DNA of 64,000 bases from Desulfosporosinus orientis DSM 765 (GTDB lineage: Bacteria > Bacillota > Desulfitobacteriia > Desulfitobacteriales > Desulfitobacteriaceae), in assembly GCF_000235605.1 (NCBI RefSeq), contig NC_016584.1, positions 298,001 through 362,000 of the forward strand, read 5' to 3'. The notes below the pieces were generated by a model. It was given only the letters and a program-made list of their open reading frames with translations, did not search any database and was not told where the DNA came from. The translations under genes and the position numbers were made by a program. Positions 43,522 to 53,713 of this stretch are shown in pieces. Every line of letters starts with the position of its first letter. The stretch's first letter is position 1.

Positions 43522-43632
43522 ATGGCAAATGAGAAGCTGTTCATATTTGCTCATCCTGACGACGTATCCTTTGCTTTAGGTGGAATCATTTCTAAATACA
43601 CAGAACGAAAATTTGAAGACATGGACGATTGA
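43522..43632 (+). pseudogene. PIG-L/LmbE deacetylase N-terminal remnant
   Basis: A 36-residue frame MANEKLFIFAHPDDVSFALG continuing GIISKYTERK. AHPDD is the zinc-binding start motif of PIG-L N-acetylglucosaminyl deacetylases, which are normally over 200 residues. AAAGGGAG lies upstream of the ATG, so the 5' end is intact while the rest is gone. Confidence 0.7.
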
Positions 43633-43740
43633 AGCAGGACTTTTTCATAGAAGAAAGTATTTTAGATGTAACTATGAACTGAGTATAAGTCCAGGACGAG
43701 GCCAGGATATCTGGCAGATTTAGAAAGGGTGGGTTCGTAA

Positions 43741-44889
43741 GTGCCGGCAAAGGTTGTGCTTAAATTCTGCCCGGATTATACGGCTGATGTGGAGAAAAGC
43801 TTGCGGGAAGGCTTAGAGGAATGGGACGGCATGTCAAGGTTTGTAAAGCCGGGACAAAAGGTGCTGCTTAAAGTAAATCTCCTTATGAAAAAAAGACCCG
43901 AAGAAGCGGTAACGACGCACCCAATGGTTGTCGAAGCAGTGGTGCGTTTAGTTCAGGAAGCTGGTGGAATAGCCATCATTGGGGACAGTCCAGGCGGACC
44001 TTATACTGTAAATGCCCTTCAAACAATCTACACTAAATCCGGACTGCGTGAGGTTGCTGAGCGAACGGGCGCCATATTAAATGAAGATGTCGGTCAAACA
44101 ACCCTTCGGTATTCAGAAGGAAAAATTGTTAAAAGCTTGACAGTTACCAACTGTGTCTTGAAAGCTGATGTGGTGATCCCTATTTCTAAACTAAAAACTC
44201 ATGGGATGATGACCTTTACAGGTGCTGTTAAGATTTTGTTTGGAGTCATACCCGGACTCTTGAAAGCAGAGTATCACTTGAAGATGTTTAAAATTTCGGA
44301 TTTTGCCGATCTTCTGGTAGATATCGCTAATTGGGTTAACCCGGCCTTTAGTATCATGGATGGCATTATAGGGATGGAGGGAGATGGACCTTCAGCAGGC
44401 AAGCCCCGTAACGTGGGAGCCCTTATCATGAGCACAGATCCCTTTGCTGTTGATGTGGCAGCAACAGATCTCATCGGCTTAAATCCGGAAAAAGTGCCAA
44501 CTTTAATGGCGGCTCGTGCTCGGGGTTTGACAAGTCGGCTTAATGAATTAGAATTGAAGGGGGATTCTCGTTCTTTGTGGAGAATTGAGAATTTTATCAT
44601 ACCCAAAGCCGTTTCGGCAAACTTTTTAGATATGGTTCCTCTGCCTGAAAACGTTAAAAAATTTGTACTAAACCGTGTTCGTCCGCTACCATTGTTTGAG
44701 CACGAATTATGTAAAGGATGCAGAGATTGTGTTAACAACTGTCCGCCGAAAGCATTGACTATGAATAAAAATCAACGTCCTATTGTTGACTTGCAATCTT
44801 GTATTCGCTGCTTTTGTTGTCAGGAACTTTGCCACCATCAAGCAGTCAAGCTGTATAAACCTTGGTTGGGACGAAAACTATTAAAGTAA
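43741..44889 (+). CDS. DUF362 protein with C-terminal double [4Fe-4S] ferredoxin domain
   Basis: 382 residues. The DUF362 part (about 1-300) has [51 protein letters not shown] and [15 protein letters not shown]. The ferredoxin part (about 320-375) has [16 protein letters not shown] and [16 protein letters not shown], two CxxCxxCxxxC motifs. The family is common in anaerobes; an oxidoreductase role is likely but the reaction is not known. Start is GTG 43741 with AAAGGGTGG upstream. The next gene, DUF1786, follows 43 nt later. Confidence 0.85.
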   Translation: MPAKVVLKFCPDYTADVEKSLREGLEEWDGMSRFVKPGQKVLLKVNLLMKKRPEEAVTTHPMVVEAVVRLVQEAGGIAIIGDSPGGPYTVNALQTIYTKSGLREVAERTGAILNEDVGQTTLRYSEGKIVKSLTVTNCVLKADVVIPISKLKTHGMMTFTGAVKILFGVIPGLLKAEYHLKMFKISDFADLLVDIANWVNPAFSIMDGIIGMEGDGPSAGKPRNVGALIMSTDPFAVDVAATDLIGLNPEKVPTLMAARARGLTSRLNELELKGDSRSLWRIENFIIPKAVSANFLDMVPLPENVKKFVLNRVRPLPLFEHELCKGCRDCVNNCPPKALTMNKNQRPIVDLQSCIRCFCCQELCHHQAVKLYKPWLGRKLLK

Positions 44890-44932
44890 GATCAATTGCG
44901 GATAATGTCCTTAGCTGGAGGGTTAATATTTA

Positions 44933-45955
44933 ATGCAAGAAAGTATATTAGTAGTTGATGTGGGCTCAGGCACTCAGGACATGTTGCTGTATCAGCCTGG
45001 TAAAAACTTAGAAAACTGTCCGAAGTTTATCGTGCCCAGTCAGACTCAGATTGCCGCTGCAAAAATTCGAAAAGCTACCGCCCAGAGAAAGCATGTCTTT
45101 CTGCATGGTTTTCTGATGGGCGGAGGGGCTAATGGGGCAGCAATAAAAGCCCATTTAGCTTCCGGCCTCAACGCTTATGCTACTCCTCAGGCTGCACTTA
45201 CCTTTAATGATAACTTGGCTGTCGTAGAGGAAATGGGGATTATCCTTTGTGATAAGGCACCGGACCCAGCAGTCCCCATTTGGCTGGGAGATATTGATAG
45301 GCCTGCTTTAAAACAAGCCTTTGCAGCCTTTGGCCTAGAGTATCCGGTAAAGACAGCGGTTGCGGTTCAAGATCACGGTTATAGTATTAAGGAAAGCAAT
45401 CGAACCCTTCGTTTTCAACTTTGGAAAGACTTTGTTATGCAGGGGGGAAACTTAAAAAAGCTTGTGTTTAAAGAAGATATTCCGGAAGTCTTCACACGCA
45501 TGCGTTCAGTTCGGGAGATTGTCCCGGGGGCAATCTTGACAGATACCGGTACGGCAGCGCTCCTAGGTATTATGGCGGACGATTATGTTAAGCCTCATTT
45601 GAATCAAGGAATTCTTGCAGTTAATGTAGGGAATTCACATACATTGGTTGCGGCTATTCGAGGTGAAAGGGTCTTTGGCATATTTGAGCAACACACCAGT
45701 ATGCTCAATACAGAGTCATTATCTCAACTTATCCGACGGTTTCAGGCTGCTGAATTAACCAATGCCGAGATATACGAACAAGGCGGCCATGGAAGTGCCC
45801 TTCATCCGGAGATGAGTCCGGGCTGGAATTATATTGCTGTAACCGGTCCGAGAAGAAGTATGGTTAAATCACTTAACTGGTATGAAGCTGCACCCTATGG
45901 AGATATGATGTTAACGGGAAGTTTTGGGATTCTAGCAGGTCTAGAAATTACTTAG
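44933..45955 (+). CDS. DUF1786 family protein
   Basis: 340 residues. The start ILVVDVGSGTQDMLLYQPG has the ASKHA-like phosphate-loop pattern seen in DUF1786, once labelled as pyruvate formate-lyase activating related. Further marks are HGFLMGGGANGAAI, AVAVQDHGYS, TDTGTAALLGIM and LAVNVGNSHTLVAAI (about 232-246). Actual activity is unknown. It follows the DUF362 gene and probably shares its transcript. GGAGGG lies 10 nt before ATG. Confidence 0.8.
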   Translation: MQESILVVDVGSGTQDMLLYQPGKNLENCPKFIVPSQTQIAAAKIRKATAQRKHVFLHGFLMGGGANGAAIKAHLASGLNAYATPQAALTFNDNLAVVEEMGIILCDKAPDPAVPIWLGDIDRPALKQAFAAFGLEYPVKTAVAVQDHGYSIKESNRTLRFQLWKDFVMQGGNLKKLVFKEDIPEVFTRMRSVREIVPGAILTDTGTAALLGIMADDYVKPHLNQGILAVNVGNSHTLVAAIRGERVFGIFEQHTSMLNTESLSQLIRRFQAAELTNAEIYEQGGHGSALHPEMSPGWNYIAVTGPRRSMVKSLNWYEAAPYGDMMLTGSFGILAGLEIT

Positions 45956-46061
45956 AAAAATATTTTTTATGGCAAGGACTTTTTACATATATGGAGAATT
46001 TAAACAGAGATGATTTTTGCTCTGTTGAATAGATATTTGCTTGAGAAATGGGGGGGGGACC

Positions 46062-46874
46062 ATGGCCGAATTTTTATCACAATTTCGTAACTTTGAACCG
46101 CGGAGCGCTATCGATGTTATCGTGGTGGCAGTGGTCTTCTACCAGTTCTATATGCTCATAAAGCGTACTCGTGCCGTGCAGCTGGTTAAAGGGGTTATGG
46201 TCCTATTAGTTGTTTTCTTGTTGGCTAAATATTTTGAACTAACCAGTATCAGTTGGCTGTTGGATAAACTCTTACAGATGTTTGTCATAGCAATTCCAGT
46301 CGTTTTTCAGCCTGAATTGAGAAAGGCACTGGAACAGCTGGGGCGCGGGCGTTTTTTCACCCGGCATCCATCATCACCAGGCTTAGACAGCCTCGAGCAA
46401 GTGGCAGAGGAATTAGTTCGCTGTACTCAGGTCCTTTCTAAGAATCGGATTGGAGCTTTAATTGTCATTGAACGTCAAACAGGGGTTCAAGATTTTGTTG
46501 AGACAGGCATTAAAATTGATGGTATGGTTTCCTCGGAATTTTTGGTCAATATCTTTATTCCCAATACACCCTTGCATGATGGCGCTGTGATCATTCGTCA
46601 AGACCGGGTTGCTGCTGCCGGATGCTTCCTTCCCTTATCTGAGAATCCCAATATCAATAAGGAGTTAGGAACCCGCCATAGAGCTGCTTTAGGGCTTACA
46701 GAGATTACAGATGCCTTAGCACTTGTTGTTTCGGAAGAAACCGGGGCCATATCCATTGGCATTGATGGGGCATTAACACGCTTCACCGATGAAAAAACAC
46801 TGCGTGAATTACTGTTGAGAGAACTTGAGATTAAGAGTATCTCCTCATCAGTCATTCCGTTTTGGAGGTGGTAG
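46062..46874 (+). CDS. cdaA: Diadenylate cyclase CdaA
   Basis: 270 residues from ATG 46062, which follows a G9 run ending 3 nt upstream. Three N-terminal membrane helices (about 14-75) precede the DAC domain. Catalytic motifs are TPLHDGAVIIRQDRVAAAGC (DGA about 178-180) and GTRHRAALGLTEITDAL (RHR about 210-212). It makes c-di-AMP from two ATP. It heads the conserved cdaA-cdaR-glmM-glmS block, here with one flavoprotein gene inserted. CdaA contacts CdaR and GlmM in other Firmicutes, where GlmM inhibits it. Confidence 0.95.
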   Translation: MAEFLSQFRNFEPRSAIDVIVVAVVFYQFYMLIKRTRAVQLVKGVMVLLVVFLLAKYFELTSISWLLDKLLQMFVIAIPVVFQPELRKALEQLGRGRFFTRHPSSPGLDSLEQVAEELVRCTQVLSKNRIGALIVIERQTGVQDFVETGIKIDGMVSSEFLVNIFIPNTPLHDGAVIIRQDRVAAAGCFLPLSENPNINKELGTRHRAALGLTEITDALALVVSEETGAISIGIDGALTRFTDEKTLRELLLRELEIKSISSSVIPFWRW

Positions 46875-46876
46875 CT

Positions 46877-48118
46877 ATGCTTGAGATGCTGCGGCGAAAC
46901 CTCGTCGTCAAGGTGGTTTCATTTTTATTTGCCATCTTGTTTTGGTTGTTTGTTCAGAATCAAGGTACAACCGATAAGCTTATACCTGAGCAGACTCTGA
47001 CAATTCCGCTGGTGGTGAGTGGATTAGATCAAAATATGATAGTTATGACCCAGCTTCCTTTAGTCAGGGTTCGTTTGCAGGGGATTAATCCTAGTGCCAA
47101 CATCAAAGATATTTACGCTCAAGTCGATCTCTCTGCCGGAGTGCCGGGAAAAAGTAACTATAGCATTAAAGTTAATACCCCTCCGGGAACGAATGTGGTA
47201 GACTGGCAACCAGCAAGTATTGAATTAGAGCTGGATACTGTCCAAGAAAAAATGGTCCCCGTTCAGGCTGTAATTTCGGGGACACCGGCGGATGATTATC
47301 AAGTGGGCACTTCAATCATTAAGCCTTCAGCAGTCAATGTACGCGGGCCCAGTTCCTTGCTGGGAACGCTTGACAAAGTGATCGTCGAAATTAGTGTAAC
47401 AGGAGCTAATGAGACAATTCAGGTTTCACGTCCGGTTAGCTTTCGGGATAAGGAAGGAAAGCCAATTTTTGGACCAAACCCAACTTTAGATATTTTAAGT
47501 TCATATCCAAGCAGTGTTGACGTTATCACACCCATTGTAGCTAAAGACCTCTCGACAAAAATGATTCCTGTAAAAGTAACCAGTAAAGGGACGCCTGCCC
47601 AAGGTATGGAGCTTCGATCCCTGGTCCCTTCGCCGGCCAGTGTTCAGGTCAGCGGGACACCTGAAGCTTTAAAGGGATTCGATTCCGTGTATATTGGTCC
47701 GGTGGATATCACCGGCCTTGGGGAAAACAAGACGTTCCAGATTCCTCTTGGAGAAGTTAAACTGCCCAATGGAGTATCCCTACTCAATGGGACAACCCTA
47801 AATGTGACGGCTCAGATTGAAGCAGGGCCGGTTCAAAAGAGTATTTCGGGGGTTCCTGTCCGCATTCACAATATTGGCGAAGGGTTAGAGTTAGAACAGG
47901 CAATTCCTCCAGTTGATATTGCAATTCAAGGTCTTGCGGAGAATTTGAAAGATGTCAAAGCAGAACAGATTCAGCTTTGGGTTGACGCCTCCGGTCAGGC
48001 TGCAGGCAGCTATACGGATGTTAAAGTCTTCTGGCAGCTCCCACCTGGAGTAACCTTAACAAATACTCCGCAAGTGAACTATACCCTTAAGACACACGTG
48101 GACACAGAACCAGAGTAA
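46877..48118 (+). CDS. cdaR: CdaA regulator CdaR (YbbR-domain protein)
   Basis: 413 residues from ATG 46877, 2 nt after the cdaA stop, with GGAGGT 8 nt upstream. One N-terminal membrane helix (about 10-27, VVKVVSFLFAILFWLFV) anchors four YbbR repeats on the outside (about 35-405), seen as strands like PLVRVRLQGINPSANI, PSAVNVRGPSSLLG, ASVQVSGTPEALKG and VDIAIQGLAENLKD. It modulates CdaA in other species. Confidence 0.95.
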   Translation: MLEMLRRNLVVKVVSFLFAILFWLFVQNQGTTDKLIPEQTLTIPLVVSGLDQNMIVMTQLPLVRVRLQGINPSANIKDIYAQVDLSAGVPGKSNYSIKVNTPPGTNVVDWQPASIELELDTVQEKMVPVQAVISGTPADDYQVGTSIIKPSAVNVRGPSSLLGTLDKVIVEISVTGANETIQVSRPVSFRDKEGKPIFGPNPTLDILSSYPSSVDVITPIVAKDLSTKMIPVKVTSKGTPAQGMELRSLVPSPASVQVSGTPEALKGFDSVYIGPVDITGLGENKTFQIPLGEVKLPNGVSLLNGTTLNVTAQIEAGPVQKSISGVPVRIHNIGEGLELEQAIPPVDIAIQGLAENLKDVKAEQIQLWVDASGQAAGSYTDVKVFWQLPPGVTLTNTPQVNYTLKTHVDTEPE

Positions 48119-48185
48119 CGTCACTGATGAAGCAGACGATGGCTTAAAGCGAATTAGAACACCCTGGGAAGTAGATGAAATATAC

Positions 48186-49787
48186 GTGGATTTAATATGG
48201 TCAGATTTTAAAATTCCTGTCGAAGAGGACCCTTTCCTAACGACAAAAATGGCGCGTAAACTGAAAGTAGCGGAACAAAGTATAAGCGGTTTAAGTTTTC
48301 TCAGGCGTTCCTTGGATGCCCGCAAGAAACCCCACTTAGTTTACGTCTATACAATTAAGTTCTCCCTTGAGGTACCCAGAAGCGAAGGAAACCGAATTTT
48401 GGCTCGTGTTCCCGGATTAAAAGAGTCAACGGTTGAAGCTCCTATCTTTTGGCCGAAGCCGAGTAAGACTCTTTCCCATCGTCCTGTTGTCATTGGAGCA
48501 GGTCCGGCAGGATATTTTGCAGCTTTAACCCTCGCCCGCAGGGGGTATGCTCCTCTTGTTCTGGAACGGGGAGACTCTCTTGAGGAGCGAACTCGTAAAG
48601 TTAAGAGGTTCTGGGAGATGGGAGCCTTAGATTCTGAAAGCAATGTGCAATTTGGTGAAGGCGGGGCCGGGACATTTTCTGATGGTAAACTAACGACTCG
48701 AATTCAAGATCGACGAATTTCAGAAGTCTTAGAAACCTTTGTTAAGCATGGAGCTCCTGCTGAGATCCTTTTTTTGGCTAAGCCTCATATTGGAACAGAC
48801 ATTCTAAAAGGTGTAGTTAAAGGTCTGAGGCAAGAAATTATTGCCCTAGGCGGTGAAGTTCGGTTCCGAGCGAAAGTAACGGGATTTAAGACTTCGTTAG
48901 GTCGTCTGCAGAAAATTATTGTCAATGGGGAAGAAGAAATCCCTGCTGAAGCAGCTATACTGGCAATCGGGCACAGCGCTCGTGATGTTTATCAGTACTT
49001 ATATGATCAAAACATTGCTTTAGAAAAAAAATCCTTTGCTATTGGCGTGCGTGTTGAGCACCCACAGGCACTCATTAATTTGTCACAGTATGGCGTTGAG
49101 CAGCATCCTCATGTGGGAGCGGCAGATTATCAACTTTCTTATAAAGATATAAAGACCGGCCGGGGAGCGTATGCTTTTTGCATGTGCCCCGGAGGGCTGG
49201 TTGTGGCGGCCGCTTCGGAAGAAGGTGGGGTTGTTACCAATGGTATGAGCGGATATGCTCGGGATACGGGAATTGCTAACAGCGCCATAGTGGTCACTGT
49301 TGGGCCGGAGGATTTTCCCACGGCGCATCCCCTGGCCGGTCTTGAATTTCAAAGGACTTGTGAACATAAAGCATTTATAGCCGGCGGATCGGATTATAAG
49401 GCACCGGCGCAAAGAGTTGTTGACTTTTTAGAAGGACGTGTCACGGACTTTTTTGATCTCTCACCCACATATAATCCAGGAGTTAAACCGTATAACCTAC
49501 GTGAGGTATTGCCTGCCACTGTAGGAGATGTCTTAGAACGGGCGCTTCGAGTTTTCCATGGCAAAATAAAAGGGTTTGCCGGGGAAAGGGCGACATTGAC
49601 AGGGGTTGAGACAAGAACAAGCGCCCCTATTCGCATTGTACGCAACAGTCAAGGGGAATCCTTAAACTTGGCTGGGCTCTATCCGACAGGAGAAGGGGCA
49701 GGGTATGCCGGGGGAATTACAAGTTCGGCCGTTGATGGAATAAGAATTGCCGAATTTCTTATGGCGCAATTTGCTCCAATAGAGTAA
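48186..49787 (+). CDS. FAD-dependent oxidoreductase (COG2509 family)
   Basis: 533 residues from GTG 48186, the only usable start before the conserved region; no strong ribosome site is seen. The N-terminal ~95 residues contain RRSLDARKKPHLVYVYTI, the family's own leading domain. VVIGAGPAGYFAALTLARRG (about 101-120) binds FAD; NVQFGEGGAGTFSDGKLTTR (about 156-175) and AGGITSSAVDGIRIAEFL near the end complete the fold. Substrate unknown. It sits between cdaR and glmM and is likely co-transcribed, which is a common arrangement in this group. Confidence 0.85.
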   Translation: MDLIWSDFKIPVEEDPFLTTKMARKLKVAEQSISGLSFLRRSLDARKKPHLVYVYTIKFSLEVPRSEGNRILARVPGLKESTVEAPIFWPKPSKTLSHRPVVIGAGPAGYFAALTLARRGYAPLVLERGDSLEERTRKVKRFWEMGALDSESNVQFGEGGAGTFSDGKLTTRIQDRRISEVLETFVKHGAPAEILFLAKPHIGTDILKGVVKGLRQEIIALGGEVRFRAKVTGFKTSLGRLQKIIVNGEEEIPAEAAILAIGHSARDVYQYLYDQNIALEKKSFAIGVRVEHPQALINLSQYGVEQHPHVGAADYQLSYKDIKTGRGAYAFCMCPGGLVVAAASEEGGVVTNGMSGYARDTGIANSAIVVTVGPEDFPTAHPLAGLEFQRTCEHKAFIAGGSDYKAPAQRVVDFLEGRVTDFFDLSPTYNPGVKPYNLREVLPATVGDVLERALRVFHGKIKGFAGERATLTGVETRTSAPIRIVRNSQGESLNLAGLYPTGEGAGYAGGITSSAVDGIRIAEFLMAQFAPIE

Positions 49788-49884
49788 ACTAAGGTAGTTG
49801 ATCCGTATTTATAAAGAGAATATTGAAACTAAGAACATTTTTATTAAGACGTAATATACTAGATAGGAAGGGAGGGAATACGAT

Positions 49885-51222
49885 TTGGATCGACTCTTTG
49901 GAACGGATGGGGTTCGTGGAGTGGCTAACAGCCAGTTAACCCCTGGCCTTGCTTTTCAGCTCGGGCAAGCAGGCGCCTATGTACTTAGCAAGGAGCATCC
50001 GCACCCCCGTATCGTGATTGGCAAGGATACTCGGATATCCGGAGATATGTTGGAAGCGGCACTTATCGCTGGGATTTGCTCAGTTGGAGCAGATGTTCTG
50101 AAAGTAGGGGTAATGCCAACCCCAGGAATCGCCTTCTTAACCAGGACACTAGATGTTAGTGCCGGTGTTGTGATTTCGGCATCTCATAATCCAGTCCAGG
50201 ATAACGGAATTAAGTTTTTTGACTCTACAGGGTATAAATTGCCGGATGCTATCGAAGATGAGATTGAAAGAATCGTAATCAGCGCAGAAAAGCCTTGGGA
50301 CCCACCGACGGGCGGAGAGGTCGGAAGGGTTATTGAGGTAACTGATGCTGAGTCCCGTTATAAAGATTTCTTAAAGTTTACGGTTGGACGCTTGGATGGA
50401 ATTAAAGTTGTTTTAGATTGCGCTAACGGAGCGGCATCCTTTGTTGGACCAAAAGTGTTGGAAGAAGTTGGCGCAGAGGTAATCCCTATCTGTAATACTC
50501 CGGATGGAGTGAATATCAATGCAGACTGTGGGTCTACTCATCCGGAAGGCTTACAAAAAGCAGTTCTTGAGCACAAAGCGGATCTGGGGCTGGCCATGGA
50601 TGGAGATGCAGATCGCCTCATCGTTGTTGATGAAAAAGGAATCATCCTTGACGGAGACTTTATCATACTTATCTGTGCTCTGGCTCAAAAGGCCAAGGAG
50701 AAATTAACTCAAAATGCCGTAGTGGTAACAGTCATGAGTAACTTAGGTCTGCATCTTGCTCTCAAAAAGGCAGGAATCGAGATTTATGAGACCCAGGTTG
50801 GGGATCGTTATGTCATGGAGGAACTAATCCGAACCGGAGCACAGCTTGGGGGAGAGCAGTCAGGACATATCATTTTCCTTGACAAGAATACAACAGGTGA
50901 TGGATTATTAACTGCTCTGCAGTTATTAGCGGTAATCAAAGAACGGCAGCTTCCTCTTTCTGAGCTGGCCGCTCAAATGCAGCGTTTGCCTCAGGTTCTC
51001 CTTAATGCCAGAGTTGAACATAAGGAACGATTAATGAAGGATACTCAAGTGCTTGCTAAAGTGTATGAAGCAGAAAAAGTACTTAACGGCAATGGCAGGG
51101 TATTAGTGCGTCCGTCCGGAACAGAATCTTTGATTCGAGTCATGGTTGAAGGACCGGACCAAGAAAAATTAAAAAATATAGCACAAGAAATTATTGACAC
51201 GATTATTCAATGTGATGCATAA
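49885..51222 (+). CDS. glmM: Phosphoglucosamine mutase GlmM
   Basis: 445 residues, the normal length. Start is TTG 49885 with GGGAGGG about 8 nt upstream, giving [33 protein letters not shown] carries the phosphoserine (Ser100). [13 protein letters not shown] (about 237-249) binds Mg; [10 protein letters not shown] (about 323-332) and [16 protein letters not shown] (about 411-426) complete substrate and phosphate binding. It turns GlcN-6-P to GlcN-1-P for UDP-GlcNAc and, by inference, for the PtmE-like enzyme. Confidence 0.97.
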   Translation: MDRLFGTDGVRGVANSQLTPGLAFQLGQAGAYVLSKEHPHPRIVIGKDTRISGDMLEAALIAGICSVGADVLKVGVMPTPGIAFLTRTLDVSAGVVISASHNPVQDNGIKFFDSTGYKLPDAIEDEIERIVISAEKPWDPPTGGEVGRVIEVTDAESRYKDFLKFTVGRLDGIKVVLDCANGAASFVGPKVLEEVGAEVIPICNTPDGVNINADCGSTHPEGLQKAVLEHKADLGLAMDGDADRLIVVDEKGIILDGDFIILICALAQKAKEKLTQNAVVVTVMSNLGLHLALKKAGIEIYETQVGDRYVMEELIRTGAQLGGEQSGHIIFLDKNTTGDGLLTALQLLAVIKERQLPLSELAAQMQRLPQVLLNARVEHKERLMKDTQVLAKVYEAEKVLNGNGRVLVRPSGTESLIRVMVEGPDQEKLKNIAQEIIDTIIQCDA

Positions 51223-51242
51223 AATACCAATAGATATTTTTT

Positions 51243-51320
51243 AGATTTTGTCTATAATGGTTCATGTGCCTTTTGTAATGAGCTACTTATGAAAAAAGGC
51301 ACATGAACATAACAAAATCT
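51243..51320. repeat. Long inverted repeat after glmM
   Basis: AGATTTTGT (51243-51251) and GTTCATGTGCCTTTT (51260-51274) pair with AAAAGGCACATGAAC (51294-51308) and ACAAAATCT (51312-51320): 24 paired bases with small internal loops. It could terminate glmM or be a small mobile palindrome. Confidence 0.75.
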
Positions 51321-51440
51321 AAAGATCATAATCGTAGAGAAAAAGAGTTTTGGAGGAAGGGATGGTGAAAGATTGGTTTAATTAAGATAAAGATAATCAA
51401 TTGCTAGGTGGACGGTTGGATCAGCAAAGGCAATAATCGA

Positions 51441-51600
51441 AGCGCCAGGACCTTATTATCATAAGTATGATTGAGGTCGACGAGGAAGAGGGTTATCGAA
51501 ACATTCGGCGGATCCCTCTCGGTGGCTTGTCGCCGTAAAGCTTGCTTAAAACCAGAGAGTAATTTTTGGGACAAAGGTAAAGCTGACAAGACAAGGGGAA
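51441..51600 (+). ncRNA. glmS ribozyme (GlcN6P-responsive self-cleaving leader)
   Basis: The glmS leader contains the conserved catalytic core. AGCGCCAGGACC starts at 51441 and the cut falls between A51441 and G51442. GGTCGACGAGG at 51473-51483, GAGGGTTATCGAA near 51488-51500, TTCGGCGGATCCCTC at 51504-51518 and CTGACAAGACAAGG near the end follow in family order. GlcN6P acts as the cofactor for cleavage, which lowers glmS expression. The 3' limit is estimated. Confidence 0.93.
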
Positions 51601-51653
51601 AAGTGTGTTTAATTTGATCCCCCTTGCTTGTGTTGCCTAGAATCTGAATCCTG

Positions 51654-51690
51654 AAAGTCGTCCATCATTGGACGGCTTTATTATTTTTAG
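51654..51690 (+). terminator. Terminator-like hairpin in the glmS leader
   Basis: AAAGTCGTCCA pairs with TGGACGGCTTT (one G-T pair) around TCAT, followed by ATTATTTTTA. It lies between ribozyme and glmS start and could attenuate read-through. Confidence 0.75.
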
Positions 51691-51746
51691 GTAAAAATTT
51701 GTTTGGAAGTAGTGGCTAGCTTTAGATTGAGAGGAGACAATTATTT

Positions 51747-53570
51747 ATGTGTGGTATCGTTGGATATATTGGAAAACGGGTTGCAATTCCAGTTTTAGTT
51801 GATGGATTAAAAAAATTGGAGTATCGAGGATATGATTCAGCGGGGGTTGCTGTTTTGGATTCTGAGCAAATTGTTGTTTCTAAAAGTGTTGGCAAGTTAG
51901 CTGCCTTAGAAGGAGAACTTGGCCAGAATTATTCCCAAGCGTGTATCGGAATCGGACACACCCGCTGGGCAACCCATGGCCGACCTTCACAGCTTAATGC
52001 TCATCCTCATTGTGATTGTAAGCAAGATTTTGTGGTAGTGCACAATGGAATTATCGAGAATTATTTGGAATTAAAGGATATGCTCATAGAAAAAGGGCAT
52101 AGCTTTACATCGGAAACGGATACAGAAGTTTTGGCCCACTTGCTAGAGGAGTACTTTGATGGAAACCTTGAAGGAACTATGCGGAAAGTTCTCAAAACAA
52201 TTCGGGGGTCCTATGCAGTAGTTGCCCTCAGAAGGCAGGAACCCGATAAGTTAATAGCAGCCCGTAAAGACAGCCCGATGGTAATTGGTCTGGGCGAGGG
52301 AGAATTTTTTGTAGCTAGCGATATCACGGCAATTCTAAACTATACTCGTCAAGTTTATATTTTAGAGGACGGCGAAATGGTGACGATTACTGAAGATGGA
52401 GTTCAAGTCTCTGATTTCGAAGGCAGTCTGCGGGAAAAAGAGGTCTATGAGGTCAAGTGGGATGCAGTAGCTGCTGAAAAAGGTGGCTATGAACACTTCA
52501 TGATCAAGGAAATTCATGAGCAGCCTAAAGCCTTGAAGGACACCATGTTAGGTCGCCTGGAAGAGGATAGAGTTGTCCTTCAAGAAGTGGATTTAACCGT
52601 AGAAGAACTTGCCCAAATTAACAAAGTTTATATCGTTGCCTGTGGTACTGCATGGCATGCCGGGTTGGTTGGCAAGACTTTGATAGAACGATGGGCATAT
52701 CTGCCTGTTGAAGTAGATATTGCCTCTGAATTCCGCTATCGTTCGCCTTTGGTGGATGAGCATACGTTAGTTGTTGTGGTAAGTCAGTCCGGGGAAACCG
52801 CAGATACTTTGGCGGCTTTGCGTGAAGCTAAAAATCGTGGGGCACGGGTGGTTGCTGTTACCAATGTTGTAGGGAGCAGTGTTTCCCGGGAAGCTCATGA
52901 TGTGATTTTTACTTGGGCAGGACCGGAGATTGCGGTAGCTTCTACGAAGGCTTATACCACACAGTTAGAGGGAATGGTGTTGCTGGGGCTTTACCTCGCT
53001 CAAGTCAAAGGAACTCTGTCCTCCGAAAAGATCCGAGATATTATCTCGGCATTAAAGGATATCCCTGCGAAGGTTCAGGAATTATTGAATCATGAGGGGC
53101 TTATTAAGGAACTTGCCAAGTCCTTTACTAAGGTGGAAAATACCTTCTTTATTGGCCGCTCATTAGATTGGGCAGTTGCTATGGAAGGCTCCTTAAAACT
53201 TAAGGAAATTTCCTATATCCATGCTGAAGCCTATGCTGCCGGAGAGTTAAAACACGGCACATTAGCTTTAATCACAGAGGCAACGCCGGTGGTTGCATTA
53301 GCCACTCAGCGGGATGTGTATGAGAAAACTATTTCTAATATTAAAGAGGTTAAAGCGCGGGATGCTAAAGTTGTGGGTCTAACCTATGCCGGAAACATTG
53401 ACATGGAGAAATCCGTCGATAGTGTTATATATATACCTGAAACTATTGATGAACTTTCACCAATTCTCACTGTAATACCTCTGCAGCTTCTGTCCTACTA
53501 TGTATCTGTAGCCAGAGGGTGTGACGTTGATAAACCAAGGAATTTAGCCAAGAGTGTTACTGTGGAGTAG
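51747..53570 (+). CDS. glmS: Glutamine-fructose-6-phosphate aminotransferase GlmS
   Basis: 607 residues, the normal length. Mature Cys2 in MCGIVGYIGKR is the glutaminase nucleophile; GIGHTRWATHGRPS (about 71-84) and HNGIIENY belong to the same domain. Two SIS domains (about 285-600) have CGTAWHAG, SQSGETADTLAAL (about 346-358) and the C-terminal KPRNLAKSVTVE. It makes GlcN-6-P from fructose-6-P and glutamine. RBS GAGAGGAG before ATG. Controlled by the ribozyme upstream. Confidence 0.97.
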   Translation: MCGIVGYIGKRVAIPVLVDGLKKLEYRGYDSAGVAVLDSEQIVVSKSVGKLAALEGELGQNYSQACIGIGHTRWATHGRPSQLNAHPHCDCKQDFVVVHNGIIENYLELKDMLIEKGHSFTSETDTEVLAHLLEEYFDGNLEGTMRKVLKTIRGSYAVVALRRQEPDKLIAARKDSPMVIGLGEGEFFVASDITAILNYTRQVYILEDGEMVTITEDGVQVSDFEGSLREKEVYEVKWDAVAAEKGGYEHFMIKEIHEQPKALKDTMLGRLEEDRVVLQEVDLTVEELAQINKVYIVACGTAWHAGLVGKTLIERWAYLPVEVDIASEFRYRSPLVDEHTLVVVVSQSGETADTLAALREAKNRGARVVAVTNVVGSSVSREAHDVIFTWAGPEIAVASTKAYTTQLEGMVLLGLYLAQVKGTLSSEKIRDIISALKDIPAKVQELLNHEGLIKELAKSFTKVENTFFIGRSLDWAVAMEGSLKLKEISYIHAEAYAAGELKHGTLALITEATPVVALATQRDVYEKTISNIKEVKARDAKVVGLTYAGNIDMEKSVDSVIYIPETIDELSPILTVIPLQLLSYYVSVARGCDVDKPRNLAKSVTVE

Positions 53571-53594
53571 GGGCAATGATTGACGCGGAGAATA

Positions 53595-53619
53595 ATATAT
53601 ATATATATATATATATATA
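53595..53619. repeat. AT dinucleotide microsatellite
   Basis: Twelve AT units in a row just after glmS. Such tracts vary by slippage; no function is apparent. Confidence 0.9.
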
Positions 53620-53673
53620 ATTGTTAGTGTATTTGTAAGCTAGAACTTGCCATTAATGCGTATGAGTAGTAAA

Positions 53674-53713
53674 GCCTGTGGGATATCCAAAGTGATTTGG
53701 ATATCCTACAGGC
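53674..53713. terminator. Terminator hairpin after glmS
   Basis: An 18-bp stem (53674-53691 with 53696-53713, one mismatch pair) around GTGA, followed by ATTTT. Likely end of the glmS transcript. Confidence 0.85.

Noticed and set aside
48056-48325. Minus-strand ORF across the cdaR end and flavoprotein start
   Set aside because: Overlaps conserved genes on the plus strand and has no similarity to any family I know.
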